From Ophioderma brevispina (Eukaryota > Echinodermata > Ophiuroidea > Amphilepidida > Ophiodermatidae), in NCBI GenBank assembly GCA_023653785.1, contig JAMKCH010041334.1, positions 1 to 64,000 on the forward strand: DNA of 64,000 bases, read 5' to 3'. Of the stretch, positions 1 through 11,238 are shown in pieces (position 1 is the stretch's first letter; every line of letters starts with the position of its first letter). Position numbers and translations under genes: made by a program. Below the pieces are notes generated by a model. That model worked only from the letters and a program-made list of their open reading frames with translations. It ran no database searches and had not been told where the DNA came from.

Positions 1-754
1 TGAAAACATAAGATACATTACGGTTGCTCCTAAACGGGATCATTTATTTGTTATGACCATGGAACAATGGTAGTTGTAGTAGTAACATATGCCAAGAAGA
101 CCAATATATGAATACAAAATACGCTGAATTCCGTCCAACAGCGGGCCATCTTGGCATTTGAAGGTCTAAACTGCTAGAGCAAAAAAAATTGGCAACAGGT
201 TTCATTTGAATCTTCACTTTCAAAGTAATAAAATCAATTGCGAAATCGCTTTTAACACAAAATTGAACGAATGCCATTTTTTCGACAATATGGCTCTGTA
301 CGAATTTGTGGTTGCCACACCAACTGAGCTTCCTCTTAGTGCTTACAGGCACAACTATATCTTAAGAAGACAAGCAGTCACTAGCCTATATGCATGGAGC
401 TTAGAGCCAAATTAAATCCCTTCCACCATCACGTCATCAACAGAGATCAGTTTCAGTCGCAAAGGTTCAGAGAAAGGGTTTGCAGTATTTTTCCTTTTTT
501 ATTGCTGAAGTGAACAATAACATACATTTTATAGTCATGACAAAAAGTTTTAAGGGAGAAGGACAAAAGGATTCTAAAAAGAGTTAGGCCAGTTTTCAAT
601 GATCAAAAGAAAAGCTATCGTTAAAAGGGCAAATTTCTTGGAAACTATCTGTCCAACAGTGCTACTGGGACAACTTTTACAGCAGGTTATCACTATAGAT
701 GAAGGATTAGTCATCATGCTTGGGTTCTGGATGGGGGTTAAGCAAGTGGTCCTG

Positions 755-1215
755 CAAATTGACACACTACCAGGTGAGTGGTCTTCTGATAGTGTCCAAA
801 CACTGTGGTTCTCAAATTATGATAAGCACAAGTGATGCAGGTACAACATCTGGCTGCATCACTGAATTCCGCAAGGTCCTTGTTTGTGCATTGTTGCTCC
901 AGCAATGGGAAGACCAAGAGATGCTCCAATGTCCTGATCTGCTTCCACAACCACAGGTAGTGTCTTTGATCTGCTTCCAGGTAGCCTAACTTTCGCAAGG
1001 AAAACGTTAGGATGGCTAATTCTGGCTTTCAATTTGTTGAGGCTCCCATTCAGCCCATGAGGAGTCAGCTCCAGGTGTGAGATGCTCTCCAGGTTGTTCA
1101 ATACATATAGATGTTTATTGTTTAAATGGCAAGTCGTTCTTTCCACAAGGCGAATCTCTTTCAGCGTCCTTAGAGAGTTTCAAGAGGTTGGACCCTGGCA
1201 AAAAAAAAGACCATC
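755..1215 (-). pseudogene. LINE 3' coding remnant (C-terminal Cys/His region), antisense
   Basis: Read on the minus strand, this piece aligns base by base with the end of the LINE remnant near 42.73-43.10 kb. The shared stretch includes the codons for GYLEAD, the following Leu/Cys/His-rich segment and the sequence after it ending in a TTTGGACAC-type motif. In that other copy the segment reads CGCGTAPQSVEHFLVCPLLE, the Cys-Cys-His-Cys pattern usual at the C-terminus of jockey/CR1-superfamily non-LTR reverse transcriptases. Here the cysteines are partly lost (WLWKQIRTLEHLLVF) and the frame is broken, so it is a dead 5'-truncated copy. The two copies are diverged but clearly one family. The exact LINE clade cannot be fixed by eye. 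Confidence 0.75.
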
Positions 1216-2113
1216 TACTATGGTGCTTTGTAGCTTGAATGATGAGAAGGAAGGTGGCCTTTTGAATAATGATGCCAATGCTTTCCATCAAGTGTTTTCT
1301 AAAACACTCCTGTATCCTAGGAATTCCTATGCTCAATACACAAAAAAAAGATAGGAGGCCTAAAACGGATGACATGTTTGGTATTACAGAAAAAAGTGGT
1401 TAGTTTGCATTCATTCAGTAAAGTTGTACAGAAATCAGCAGTGCTCAGATTTGCTAAGGAAGCATGATGGGATGGTAGAGGCCGGGTTTTTTTTTGCACC
1501 AGCAGTATTATCATTTGCTATCTCAGAATGGCTCAGATGATCATGAAAGATGAAAATATTCACAATACAAACAGGTTTTAGACTCATAAAGTGTGTAAGA
1601 GAATCCCTTTATTTATGTTATTGATGCGATTTTGGCGGCCATTTGAAAGCGCCCTCTCTGGCAAACCTGGACATCCAGATATTGGGGACTACCTTAAATG
1701 TTAGTCTTAGATACATGCTACAACTGTGGAAAAATTTGGTACTTTTATCACAAAGTGTACAATTATCTTCATATAGACGAGCTTAAAAGCTGAACTATTT
1801 CTCTCTTTAAGACATTTCTGTAGCCAAATACACAGGTAAGAAATATACTGAGTGGTCTAATCTATATGAAATACTATTATGACACAATATCTGGGTGCAC
1901 TCCAAAATCTCTCATTGCCACCGTAACGGTCCCTACCTGTTTTGGTATGTTATTTTTTAGTGTAAAAGGTATATCTATTCTCCATGGCCTAGGACCTATC
2001 ATTTGAGAGCAAATTGAAGAAAGAAATTTTCTTATTTTGTGCAAAAGTGCAGTGCCCCAGTTGCCGCTTAATAAGCTTGAATCTACCATTCTTCTATGTA
2101 ATACAAATGAGCC
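1216..2113. other. non-coding stretch, no gene seen
   Basis: No reading frame, splice-flanked exon or terminal repeat could be supported. A short GGCGGCCATTTGAAAGC stretch near 1634 resembles the core of the dispersed GGCGGCCATTTTGAA repeat family found elsewhere in the window. Confidence 0.4.
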
Positions 2114-2558
2114 TTAAAGGTGCATGGTTCGATCGTCTTTGGGACCCCCCCCCCCCCCCGATTTACCCGGAATGTAGTATCGATTTGATATCAGAATGAA
2201 ATGCCGTATTGTTCTCATTCTCTTCCTGCAGTTTGAGCCCTCAAATCCATTTCATTCCAAAGATTAAAAAACAAAAAAACGCCATTTAGTGGTTAACCAT
2301 CATATTAGCACAGTATTGAATAGGGCTTGCAACATGCATTATTTCGTCTACCAACAAAAAATGCAAGTTCCCAAGATAAAAACAAAACCGCCATTTTAGT
2401 GGTAACCATCAATATTAGCACGTATTGAATAGGGCTTGCAACAGAATTATTTCGTTCTACCATCAAAACCGTACGTGAGGTGGGTGTATGTTCAAGTGCT
2501 AGGCTCTCATAGCAAGCAGAGAAAACACTTACACATAAATCGGAACAAGCACCTTTAA
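2114..2558. mobile_element. non-autonomous TTAA-target DNA element with internal tandem duplication
   Basis: The left end reads TTAA followed by AGGTGCATGGTTCGATC. The right end, reverse-complemented, reads TTAA followed by AGGTGCTTGTTCCGAT. Similar inverted ends inside a duplicated TTAA are the signature of piggyBac-type integration. The interior has a 15-base C run (2145-2159) and a tandem duplication with a period of about 109 bp (units near 2264-2358 and 2375-2468). No coding sequence is present. A truncated relative lies in inverse orientation at 32920-33113. Confidence 0.7.
2268..2470. repeat. two-unit tandem duplication, period about 109 bp
   Basis: Two diverged copies of a segment (CGCCATTTAGTGGTTAACC ... 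ATTGAATAGGGCTTGCAACA ... ATTATTTCGTCTACCA) lie head to tail inside the TTAA element. The related copy at 32.9 kb carries only one unit's worth of this sequence, so the duplication probably arose within this copy. Confidence 0.75.
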
Positions 2559-4100
2559 TCATTGCAAATACAATAGCCTTGTTAAGTGTGTTACATAGTT
2601 TTTAAATGAGATGCGAACTATGCAAAAATATACCACATAATCTGATCTTAATTGCTCTTTTTTTTGTAAAATATAAATTCATTTTTCACGCAACAAGCAC
2701 TTCAAGGATTCTAGGCTATTCAATAGCCAATCTGGAGAAGCCTATACGTAAACCTTATGACCTAACGGTGTTTGTGGTGTATTATTAATGTGATTTAAAA
2801 TTACAAAGAACTACAAAATATTGCCGAATCTTATTTAATGGCAATTAACTTTGAATCAATTAGAAATTCTAGTATTGACATTTTTCAGGGGGTAGGACAT
2901 GCCAACCTAACGCAAACAGCGAAATTCACAAACGGCACGGCATACAACCGATCCGGGCTTGCTAGTCTTGTTTCAAAGTAGACTAACGGTAGGAGGGCGC
3001 TCTCACGCATATCGAAGGTTACCACAGACTTGACTAAAGACTGGCTGGTCTACAAATATTTAAATCTAAATGACCGTTTATTGGAAATACAATATGTTGC
3101 AGCGGGGTGGAATCACATAACCCCGACGGAACGGATTTGAAGTCAGTCAATTTTTCCCCCAAATTATCTGATATTACTAAGATCTTTTGAACAAAGTTGA
3201 AGAATAGACGATTTTGTAATGTCAATGGACCGAGACTGCCATAGACTGTACAGTTAAAAACAAGTAAGTATACCCCAACCAAATGTGCATTTTTTGACAA
3301 GTTAGGCTCCTTAACCTGTTACAAAAATGTAAAATGTACACAGAAAGTTACAACATTTAATGGGCAAAACAGTTTGGCACAGCAGAAAATTCTCCCTGAA
3401 ACGATTCATTTATTAAATTTGCTGACAAATAAAAAGTGCAATTTTTTGATAGGGCTTTTGTTAACCGTCGAGAAGAAAAGAAAATCACGTTTTAAAGATT
3501 TTTGTAAAGATCTTTTTTTCCCCTATTACTGAAACAAAGCGGTTACAGACCAGCACCGTGGCCTTTGGAAGCCCAACATAGGGGACTGTCAATCCGCAAT
3601 ATTGAAAGACCCATCGGGACCCATCCACCGTTATATGTAAATGATCGTAGCGCTGACTGTAGTCACGTGCTCAGTGGGCTGGTACCCGCACCGCGGCATC
3701 CACATCGACCACATGGAACTGACTGCGGTCACTTGCCCGCACGCGGCCTCTACAATAAGATTTCCCTATAGGTCTATAACGTTAATATTTAAAAGCCTGA
3801 ATTTACATTTACAAATTCAGTGATTCATGTATGTCCTCCCCTAGGATTGTGTTTTGTATACTTCTATAAAATATGGAAATGGAGGAAACCGGAAGTGATT
3901 TAATGTAATAATGTAATAGCAGATACAGGTGGCCTATTATAATAAGATGTTATATGTGGATACATGGTGCATATCCACAAATTCATATTAAATTTTACAG
4001 TGTAAGAGCCTATCAAACACTGAATGATATATCAATAGGATATAAACTATCAGCAGCACATTTCAATGAGTTTATTCTAGGCCTATTTCTATTATGCTCA
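2559..4100. other. non-coding stretch, no gene seen
   Basis: Only short, low-information reading frames occur. A donor-like GTAAGTATA at about 3264 has no open exon before it in any frame. The segment near 3650-3750 is locally GC- and CpG-richer than its surroundings, but no feature can be assigned. Confidence 0.4.
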
Positions 4101-4114
4101 TAAGTCCTTATAAT

Positions 4115-4380
4115 GAAAAGAAAGGGGAAAAAGACAAAAAAAAAATGAAAAGAAAAGAAAGCACAGAAGAAAAAAAAATGGAAAGAAAGAAAGAAACTGA
4201 AAGAGGGAGAGGGAGGGAGGGAGGAGGAGGGGAGGGAGGGAGGGTGGAGGGAGGGGAGGAAAGAGTGAGGGAGGGAGAATGCGGGCAATAAAAAGGAGAA
4301 AAACAAAGATTGAAAAAATAAAGAACAGAAACCGGAAAGAGATAATAGAGGGAGGGAGGGAAAAGTGAGAGAGTTGAGAT
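4115..4380. repeat. homopurine (A/G) low-complexity tract with GGGA repeats
   Basis: For roughly 260 bases the plus strand is almost only A and G. It passes from AAAG-type to GGGAGGGAGGGAGG-type repeats and then back to mixed purines. Such tracts can form triplex (H-DNA), and the GGGA runs could form G-quadruplexes. The long antisense frame here (about 4013-4450) is a by-product of this composition and is not a gene. Confidence 0.85.
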
Positions 4381-4489
4381 TTGATGCTGGAATTAACAGG
4401 ATAAAAATAAATGAGAGAAAGTTACAGACAGAAAAAAACGCGAAAAGCAAAAAAAGATACTAGAATAGAAACGAGAGCATCAGGGTTGT

Positions 4490-5110
4490 ATTTTAAGACT
4501 ACTACTAACACTCTACGACAACAACTTAGACCCCTAACGACCCTGTTCCCAAGGAACGCCAACCTTTATCTGTTCCTATTCTTGTGGATTCATGTGACAA
4601 AGTGTACATTGGTGAAACCGCAGAATCAATTGTCGAAAAAAGAGAACGACCACAACCAGAAATCCGCACTCAGACGTGGCCACACAACAAAAATCGGCTA
4701 TCGCCGAGCAATTTGTGGAACTACCAACATAACGTTGATTTGGGCCAAGACTACAAATCGGGAACCGGACCCTAATTGGACTGAAAGGAAAAAAATATGG
4801 AAGCTTTGGTACCTCAAGTCCTATACCTACCCCCTAACAACTTCAATAGGGACAATGGAGCAACATTTCCTCCTGAATGGGGTAGACGTACTGAGCATGT
4901 GTGGAACGACCAAACATAACATGATTGTGGCAAGACCTACAAATCTGGACAGGAACACCTAATTGGACTGAAAGGAAATTCTGGACTTTGTACATCAAGG
5001 TCTACCCCTACACTTCATAGGGACATATTGACAGAAAATTCTCCTGAATGGGGTAGACAACTCAAAGGATGCCTCTCGACCAATGAACCGGAACCTTAAT
5101 TACTGGGGTA
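4490..5110 (+). pseudogene. Penelope-like element remnant, GIY-YIG endonuclease region (PLE 1)
   Basis: Frame-shifted translation gives TNTLRQQL, then DPVPKER, then DSCDKVYIGET (YIGET codons at 4604-4618), then WNYQHNVDLG, and finally NNFNRDNGATFPPEWG. This order matches the GIY-YIG endonuclease module at the C-terminus of Penelope-like retroelements. The 3' half is partly duplicated: two versions of a roughly 180 bp unit that holds the W-N-x-x-H-N motif, the segment LIGLKG and the PPEWG end follow each other (about 4718-4900 and 4900-5070). Several frameshifts and stops show it is dead. The reverse transcriptase part is absent, so it is 5'-truncated. It differs in sequence from the two other Penelope-like elements in the window. 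Confidence 0.75.
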
Positions 5111-5156
5111 TCCGTTGATCATCTGTTTTTTCTCTTCCCCCTTTGTTCACTGTGTA

Positions 5157-6412
5157 TATAGTAGGGGGGTGTGTTATTGCAATTGCATTGCACAAAAGTG
5201 CAGTGAATTTTACCCCCAGTCCAAATATGGAGACACCCCTGACAGAAAACACCCCCTTTAAAAAAATAAAATTCAATCAATAACCCCCCTGTAACATCCC
5301 CCTAAAGATTTCCCACTAAAAATAGTTAAACACCTGCTAATAAGACTGTAATTGGTAATTAGCCCTTGTGCCTTTCACTTGAGTAGTTGCAGTGCTCACA
5401 AGTTGGTATGGTGAGCTCTGTGTGAAACCCTCAGGCGTCACAATTTTGCAGCATCTTTTTGTCCCAATATTGACTGATTTAAAGCTCCAAATTATTGAGA
5501 ATCACACCAGTTACACGCTTCATTAGGATGGAATTGTATTGTATATTACTTTGGCTTTACTATAAAACAGTGGTAAATGACAGCTGTAGGGTCTGTCCTT
5601 ATGTCATTATTCACAATTTATTGATATCAATGATTTGTGTGCACCTCGTTTATTGGCATTGTATTTCTAAGAATCTTAAAGTATTAATCTGATCAATTCT
5701 GATCCTGTATTCCCCAAAAGTTAAATCAAGTCCACGCGCCAATGTAGATGCCAAAACCTTTTATGAGGGATTTAATTCTTTAGTTGTAAAAGAGTTCCTT
5801 ATGTTTACTAGATCATGCCAGACTTGCTCTTCTTGGTAGCCGATATCATTTTGCTGTACAATTGTTAGTTTGTATAGCTAGTTTTCTAACAAATCAATTA
5901 AGACAGCAAATCTCAAAATTACTTGATAGCCATTAGTCTTATCTTGAATCATACTGCCAGACTGCCTACCTTGCACTCCATGCCAAAATTCCTGAAATGG
6001 CTGTAATTTGTGATTAGTCCCTAATTGTTAAATACCTTTTCCACAAAAGCTACAAGACTGTACCATTGGTGGTAATAGATAACATGTCACAATTGGCTGA
6101 CAATTGAATAAAATGATTTGAATTTGGTAAAAAATAAACGTAATTCGGAAATCAGGAACTAAAAAATCCTGACATTCTTGGTGATAGCATGTGTGATACT
6201 TGAGGATTAACTTGGCATTTCAATGTATCATTCACTTGCAAGGTTTCTGAATTTGGACCCTTATTTGAAAACTTTCAGAGGGTATGTACATGGGGGTTAT
6301 TGAATCGCCTGATTTCATAAATTTATTTTATCACCTAGTTTTTATTTGGATGTCTCCATATTTGAGGCTGGGGGGTTTCAATTGTTTTGAATTATCACAC
6401 CCCCCTAATATA
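5157..6412. mobile_element. 1.26 kb non-autonomous element with about 80 bp terminal inverted repeats
   Basis: The left end reads TATATAGTAGGGGGGTGTG and continues to CAAATATGGAGACA. The right end, reverse-complemented, reads TATATTAGGGGGGTGTG and continues to the same CAAATATGGAGACA block. Weaker inverted similarity goes on inside, with ATAAAATTCAATCAATAACC near 5265 matching the complement of about 6300-6335. The interior has no coding sequence. TA or TATA at both edges would fit a mariner-type duplication, but the class is uncertain. Confidence 0.7.
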
Positions 6413-6609
6413 GTGCAACAATAATGACTTGTTTAGTTTGATGAGCTTTCGCTAGAGTTTTTGTCGAAATCTCAGGCCTCCAATTTGGATGCCTCTAGGA
6501 AGATTATTTTTCTACTCAATCGTTTTTTTGCAGTCGATCATATGCTTATGCATACCAATTACTGTGTGACATAGCTTAAATTCATGATTCTGAATTTTGT
6601 TATACACAG

Positions 6610-6689
6610 TATCCTATGGTTTAATGTTTACTACATTGAAACCAGAGAAGATGAGAACGAAGGAGATGGTTCAACTTTTAATTCAAAAG
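6610..6689 (+). CDS. possible internal host exon (80 nt)
   Basis: An acceptor-like GAATTTTGTTATACACAG ends at 6609, and a donor-like AAAAG/GTAAAC follows 6689. Two of the three frames are open. One gives a peptide containing LMFTTLKPEKMRTKEMVQ, the other one containing NVYYIETREDENEGDG. Either could be protein, and the choice cannot be made without transcripts. No family is recognised. An open frame this short between splice-like signals can arise by chance, so this is only a candidate. Confidence 0.25.
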
Positions 6690-7424
6690 GTAAACTGTTC
6701 ATCCGCCTTTTCATCTTAATTGCCTTAAATAATCCCGATTGATTCGATGATTCGATTCAAAGACCTAGCGCTACTTGCTGGAGACCTTACATACACGAGT
6801 CATTAAAAATCCCATAAATATTCCAATTACTCATTTGTCACTGTATTTGCACAGAGAATATACACTATGGCGTGCCAGTACAGCGAAACGTACTTTCTTC
6901 TGCATCACTTACCTACAACTTTGACCCCCAAATTTTTCAAAGCATTTACAACTTTCATAACACACATTCATCATATATATTTCACAGGACTAACCGAATA
7001 TTTTTAAATTAGGTAAAATAACAACATCCTATATTGACTCAAAACATTAAATCAAGGTTAGCTTACCGAAAAAAGGATGATTTTGCTGATTTCTTTCGTT
7101 AAAAAGTCTCTGTTTCCTCAATTTTATGTTGCGCCAACGAATAAAATAAATAATTATTGGCCAGAACAACTGGAGTTTTTTCCTTACAGCAGAGAAATTT
7201 ACGCTGGAAAATTAATAAACTGTTTTTAGTTCAGTCCATTGTTCTTTTTAAAGCTCTAAAATGTTCAAATCTATTTCCTAAGAGTTATTGTGTGCTTATG
7301 TGTTTTTTTGTTAGTGCCTCCATGTATTTAATTATGGCAGTTGTTTTCTAGATGTTTAAGTACTTATCTCATAGTAATCCCACAGGTATTTAAAAGCTGA
7401 ACCATGTTTTTAGGCTAATAGTAT

Positions 7425-7500
7425 TACCTCTATTTTGTAAAGCGCTTTGACTTGTTTTGAGAAGGCGCAAAATCAAATGCCGTTTGTATTGTATTGTAAT
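7425..7500 (+). mobile_element. LINE 3' tail (CR1/L2-like) with short TGTAT repeat
   Basis: GTAAAGCGCTTTGACTTG, GAGAAGGCGC and a terminal TTGTATTGTATTGTAAT form the layout commonly seen at the 3' ends of CR1/L2-type LINEs: an AAAGCGCTTTGA block, a GGCGC block, then a short microsatellite. Upstream sequence (about 7150-7425) may belong to the same 3' UTR but is not recognisable. Confidence 0.5.
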
Positions 7501-8082
7501 AGTGCAGTGTGTCAATTACTTCATGTTGTAAACTTGTCCGACTTGAAGCTTGAGTCGGATGAACAGATTTACTTCAAAGGTCCAATCGAGCGGCACTTGA
7601 AGTTACCCAAACAAAGAGCCCATGAATGAGATAATCCTGGGTAATCGGATTGTAAATTCGAGCCATCTCCTTCTTCTCATCTTCCCTCATAAACGAAAAA
7701 TCTGTTTCATCTCAGACTTTTGAAAAAAACACATAAAACATTTCCCGATGAGGCGCGCTCATTTTCAAATCGTGTTTTTTTCGTATATATAATGCTTTTC
7801 CATAATCAATATGTGAAATAACTAAGCTCAATCAAACTCCTCCATATAGAAAAGCACAACTTTGGTTATAAATTCCCGGATCCAGAATTTGGTTAACATG
7901 GTAATCCTATGGCCGGTTATAGTGCAAAAATGTTTACGGCATGAACGTGAAATCTCATTCATCTGTAACTTTGGATTAAGCATTTTAGGTGACTATCGGC
8001 AGTTTCAAAACCCACTCTGCTCAATTTTGAGACAGGAATTTGTTTCGAATTTTGTTGATTCCTTCGTCTTACCAAGCCTTTT
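7501..8082. other. non-coding stretch, no gene seen
   Basis: Only short ORFs with no recognisable motif are present, and no terminal repeats were found. Confidence 0.4.
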
Positions 8083-8330
8083 TTGGTAACACGGTTTACC
8101 AGGGGCGGGGTGGGGGGTGGTGGTACCACCCCCTCGAGAGTTCGTAATAAAGCACCAAATCTTATGATTTTTAATACCAGGGATAGCTATGGTCCTCATC
8201 TTTCCATTGATATCAAAATAAGTATAAAAAAAACAAACTACCTAGATGGTGTCACATTGACGTCATAAAGTCCGCGAGTCGCAATATAGGACATTTTCCA
8301 CAGAAAATAGTCGACCTCCGATTTGGGCGC
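8083..8330. repeat. dispersed repeat, copy A (relative at 46.97-47.21 kb)
   Basis: The order of short blocks is shared with 46970-47215: a G-rich start with a short palindrome (GGTGGTACCACC here, GGTTGTTGCAACC there), GATAGCTATGGTCCTCAT, a CATTGATATCAAAATA-like block, then TGACGT..TAA and a CGC-rich end. Divergence is high. No coding sequence. Confidence 0.5.
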
Positions 8331-8580
8331 TTAAAAAGGTAGAATTCGGATTTTCATGCGGTTTTCCGCTCTAATAATAATGGCATTGCCAGTTTTTTTA
8401 CATAAACATAGAGGTTTTAGAGCCATAACCCTTCGACTTTGACGGCATACTCTAACCCCAGTGGAGGGTGCTACCTTCACATTGTTTTCGCAAAAAATAT
8501 GACCGGAAAGGAATGAAAAAATGCTTACCAGAAGCTTTTTAGCAGCTTTGGCATTTGTAGCGCCCATGTGTAGAAATATT

Positions 8581-8732
8581 ATAGTCCGGCGTACTCACAG
8601 CCCTGCTACCACGGTAAGGAATAGGGCACCCAATTCATTGACTCTTCCAAAAAAAAAAACCAAAGAAACATTAGTTCACGCTTGATTCGTTATCGTCTAT
8701 GAGCCCGGTATGGCTCCTGACCCGGACTATAG
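8581..8732 (+). mobile_element. short AGTCCGG element, copy 1
   Basis: It begins ATAGTCCGGCGTACTCA and ends CCCGGACTATAG, so the termini are inverted. The interior has TTGACTCTT and TTCGTTATCGTCTATGAGCCC. Copies 2 (10571-10695) and 3 (12853-12990, inverted) have the same block order. At about 140-150 bp and without coding capacity it behaves like a MITE. TA flanks suggest a TA target, unproven. Confidence 0.7.
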
Positions 8733-8884
8733 TATTGCTTTCACACCGGTCGGAGCAAAGTTCACCTGGTAAGACGAGGGTTAAAGTGAAATGGACGAAG
8801 TCCGTCTATCTATTCAAGCTGTATTAATCTTAAACCCAACGAATTTAATGGAGATCATCAACACTTGTCAGAAATTCAAAATGG

Positions 8885-9400
8885 CAAGTGGTCTGGCCCC
8901 CTAGAGTATGATGACATCAGTCCCCGATTCGGTTCCTTATGTAAATTTTTGTTTTGGCTGTTTTTATGGAGATTAGAAAAAATATGGCATTTTCTGAAAG
9001 CTTATGGTTCACCGAATAAGAAAATCAATGTTGGCATTTTTTAAAATCCCCCAATGGCGGCCATTTTGGATTCAAAAATGGTCCGCCAATTTTTGTCTCA
9101 TTTCATCGGTCTCTGAGATTATCGAAGCATGATTCTGGTGTCTATACCCATGTTTTAATGGTCAAGGAAGCCAATAAGATCATTGAATAACACTCAGATC
9201 ATTTGATTTTGGCGGCCATATTAAATTTCAAATGGCCGCCAAAAAGCCGCTTTGCCCCATATCTGCGGTTGCTGAGACGTAGACGGCATGATTCCAGTTG
9301 TTTATAGCCTGTTTCCATGGTCAGGATTCCAATAGTATTTCGATAGCAACTTTTGATCACTTGGTTATGGCAGCCATCTTAATTCAAAATGGCCCCGTCA
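8885..9400. repeat. periodic GGCGGCCATTTTGAA-type repeat field, block 1
   Basis: Diverged units of roughly 150-170 bp each contain a GGCGGCCATTTTGAATTCAA-like half-palindrome (near 9056, 9212 and 9370), followed by a TCTGAGAC/GCTGAGAC block, a CATGATTCTGGTGTCTATA-like block and a TTCCATGGTCA-like block. The same block order recurs at 13.6-15.1 kb and, in shorter form, at 37.7, 41.7 and 47.4 kb. It has no coding content; AAILKFKMAA-like peptides read from it are artefacts. Confidence 0.7.
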
Positions 9401-9751
9401 TAGGAGTGCAGTATTTACAGACAGTTTGCATGCAAAAATGTGATAAATATACACATTGATATATGTTTTATTACCTGCCATTATTCTAGCAGATTATATA
9501 GGTTCCCAGCATCCCCCTTAAAACAAATTCTGGCATGATTTGTATCATCTCTACGACAGTCTACTTAGAGAATGTTGATGTTACCACAATCAAATATTGT
9601 CCACCGGGGTCGTTTTTACGGCCATTCTTCGATTAATAGGGATTAATCGTACACAGTGGTTCAATTTAGTTGAAAACATCTCGAAGATTCGTCTCATCAT
9701 ATGGAATCAGAAATATATAGTTCAGGCATAATCTGGTGACTTTGTTCAATT

Positions 9752-10192
9752 ACAGAAATATGGGTGAAAATGCGTAAAGGTCATTGAACTTTTCGATTGG
9801 TCATTGACAGGGGTGCCAAATTTGCTTTCAAAATGCTTCAATCTTTACAAAATTTGGTGTCAAGTTGTTGGTATAAGCATGAGCAATTTGGAAATGTCAC
9901 AGTTTCCATGCTTCAGGTCTCCATTTAGGTTTGTCGGTTAGGAAAGAGATGAGTAGTCCCTAATTCCCATATACAAAACAAAACCAATTTTGTAAAAGGT
10001 AACTTTACACCGAATTTTTACCACCGTAAAGAGCAGTAGATATGCCAACCTAATACTTTTCCGGATTGTTCATACTCATAGCTATACCAAAATTTGTAAG
10101 ATGCCATGCATTTTGAAATTAGGCCCCTGTTACTGACGAATCAACAGTGCAATGACCTTTATCAAATTTTCACCCATATCTCTGCCTGAATA
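9752..10192. mobile_element. foldback element with about 140 bp inverted arms
   Basis: The left arm (CAGAAATATGGGTGAAAATG ... AAAGGTCATTGAAC ... CTTTCAAAATGCTTCA ... ACAAAATTTGGT) is matched in reverse complement by 10040-10192 (AATGACCTTTATCAAATTTT, CACCCATATCTCTG). The arms are diverged but co-linear over about 140 bp with a central spacer of around 140 bp. It lies directly against the repeat family that starts near 10.2 kb. Confidence 0.65.
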
Positions 10193-10194
10193 TC

Positions 10195-10905
10195 ACAATA
10201 GGCGAGCGGGCAAGATCTCTAGCTGGTTTACAAAGGTGACGCACCCCGTACAAGTACATAATTTTGCTAAAATAAATTGTCTAAAATTATCAAAATCAGT
10301 TTATACGTGTTTTCCACTTCAGTTTGCACTTTTCATGAAATGAATTAAATTCGTCTCGTTTCCCCCCTGAATATCCGTGGCCAAGAGTATTACACCCATT
10401 CCATTACTCCATCAATAATGGGTGCTATTGATAAGTACATCCCCCGTTTATGAAATAGATGAATAGGAACAAACGGACTTCAGATTTTCGGGGACGCAAA
10501 CCATTGTTATTGTCCCAGGACTTAAATCTTATGGGAATTGTTTTCACCGCCCGGGGTGGCAGGAGATAAAGTCCTATGGGCTCACAGTCCGGGACAATGG
10601 TGAACAATAGGGCCATCGATTCAGTTGACTCTTCACGTACATAGTGTCACGCTTTATTCGTGTCGTCTATGACCCGGACTGTGGTTCCTGCCGGACCGCT
10701 CCCTTTCACACCGGTTTGATTGAGCTACAGCCTCATTCTCGAAGAAAATAAAACTCAAACTTCTGCTGGGAGTTTAATAACTTTGATCGTATATTCATCA
10801 TTTATTCAAAGACAACGAAGATGAGCAAAAATCATGAAAGAAGTTTGATGGCAAGCTATAACCTAACATCTTGGTGCAGAATCAACACCCATAACTTAAT
10901 ATTGG
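10195..10905. repeat. long dispersed repeat family R, copy A part 1 (relative at 43.53-44.04 kb)
   Basis: Co-linear with 43530-44040: both contain GAGCGGGCAAGATCTC-like, TTATCAAAATCAGTTT-like, TGGTGCTATTGATAAGTA-like, AAACCATTGTTATTGTCC and AATAAAACTCAAACTTCTG blocks, then GAAGATGAGCAAAAATCATG and GACCTAACATC-like blocks. Here it is interrupted by an AGTCCGG element (10571-10695), a LINE 3' fragment (10905-11135) and a terminal-repeat element (11239-12181). No coding sequence was recognised in the family. Confidence 0.75.
10571..10695 (+). mobile_element. short AGTCCGG element, copy 2
   Basis: Contains ACAGTCCGGGACAATGGTGA, GATTCAGTTGACTCTTC, CACGCTTTATTCGTGTCGTC and GACCCGGACTGTGG in the same order as copies 1 and 3. 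The ends are more worn. It sits inside repeat family R, where the relative at 43.8 kb lacks it, so the insertion is younger than the repeat it interrupts. Confidence 0.65.
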
Positions 10906-11135
10906 ACCCTTTTAATAATATAATAAGAATAGCAGAGATTTATATACGCCTTATGCTATTGGCCTCTAAAGCGCTTTTCACAAATGCCGCTGATCACTGT
11001 GGCCCACCATCCATAAAACCTTTAGCATCATTTCAAGGGCTGCAGCAGATCGGGATCAGCGCTTTCCTTTTCAGCAAACATACATCAGATCCCCATGCAG
11101 CCGGGACCAGCTCCCAAATATCGCATGGGTAAAAT
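10905..11135 (-). mobile_element. LINE 3' end fragment (CR1/L2-like), antisense
   Basis: On the minus strand the segment ends GAAAAGCGCTTTAGAGGCC, CATAAGGCGTATATAAATCT, CTGCTATTCTTATTATAT, a classic CR1/L2-type LINE 3' terminus with an AAAGCGCTTT block, a GGCG.ATATAAAT block and a TTATTA tail. The relative of the host repeat at 46.17 kb lacks this piece, which fixes the insertion boundaries to about 10915 and 11135. It is part of the 3' UTR only and holds no protein motif. Confidence 0.6.
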
Positions 11136-11238
11136 CGATATGCTATTCAATGAAAATTTGTTCGGCACCTGTTCACCTGCATTCATATAGGTGAATAATT
11201 TTCAATTTCTGCTATGAAGAACTAAATGCATATAGTAG
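11136..11238. repeat. repeat family R, copy A part 2
   Basis: TGTTCGGCACCTGTTCACCT and GAATAATTTTCAATTTCTGC match 46210-46300 in the second copy of the family. Confidence 0.75.

Noticed and set aside
2145..2159. Poly-C run as the end of a poly-G element like that at 44043
   Set aside because: It lies inside the TTAA element, which is clearly bounded, and no CACTC-type terminus adjoins it.
4115..4380. CRISPR-like or satellite array
   Set aside because: Simple purine repeats without spacer structure; the DNA is eukaryotic.
4013..4450. 145-codon minus-strand ORF rich in Ser, Leu, Phe and Pro
   Set aside because: It reads the homopurine tract from the opposite strand; composition artefact.
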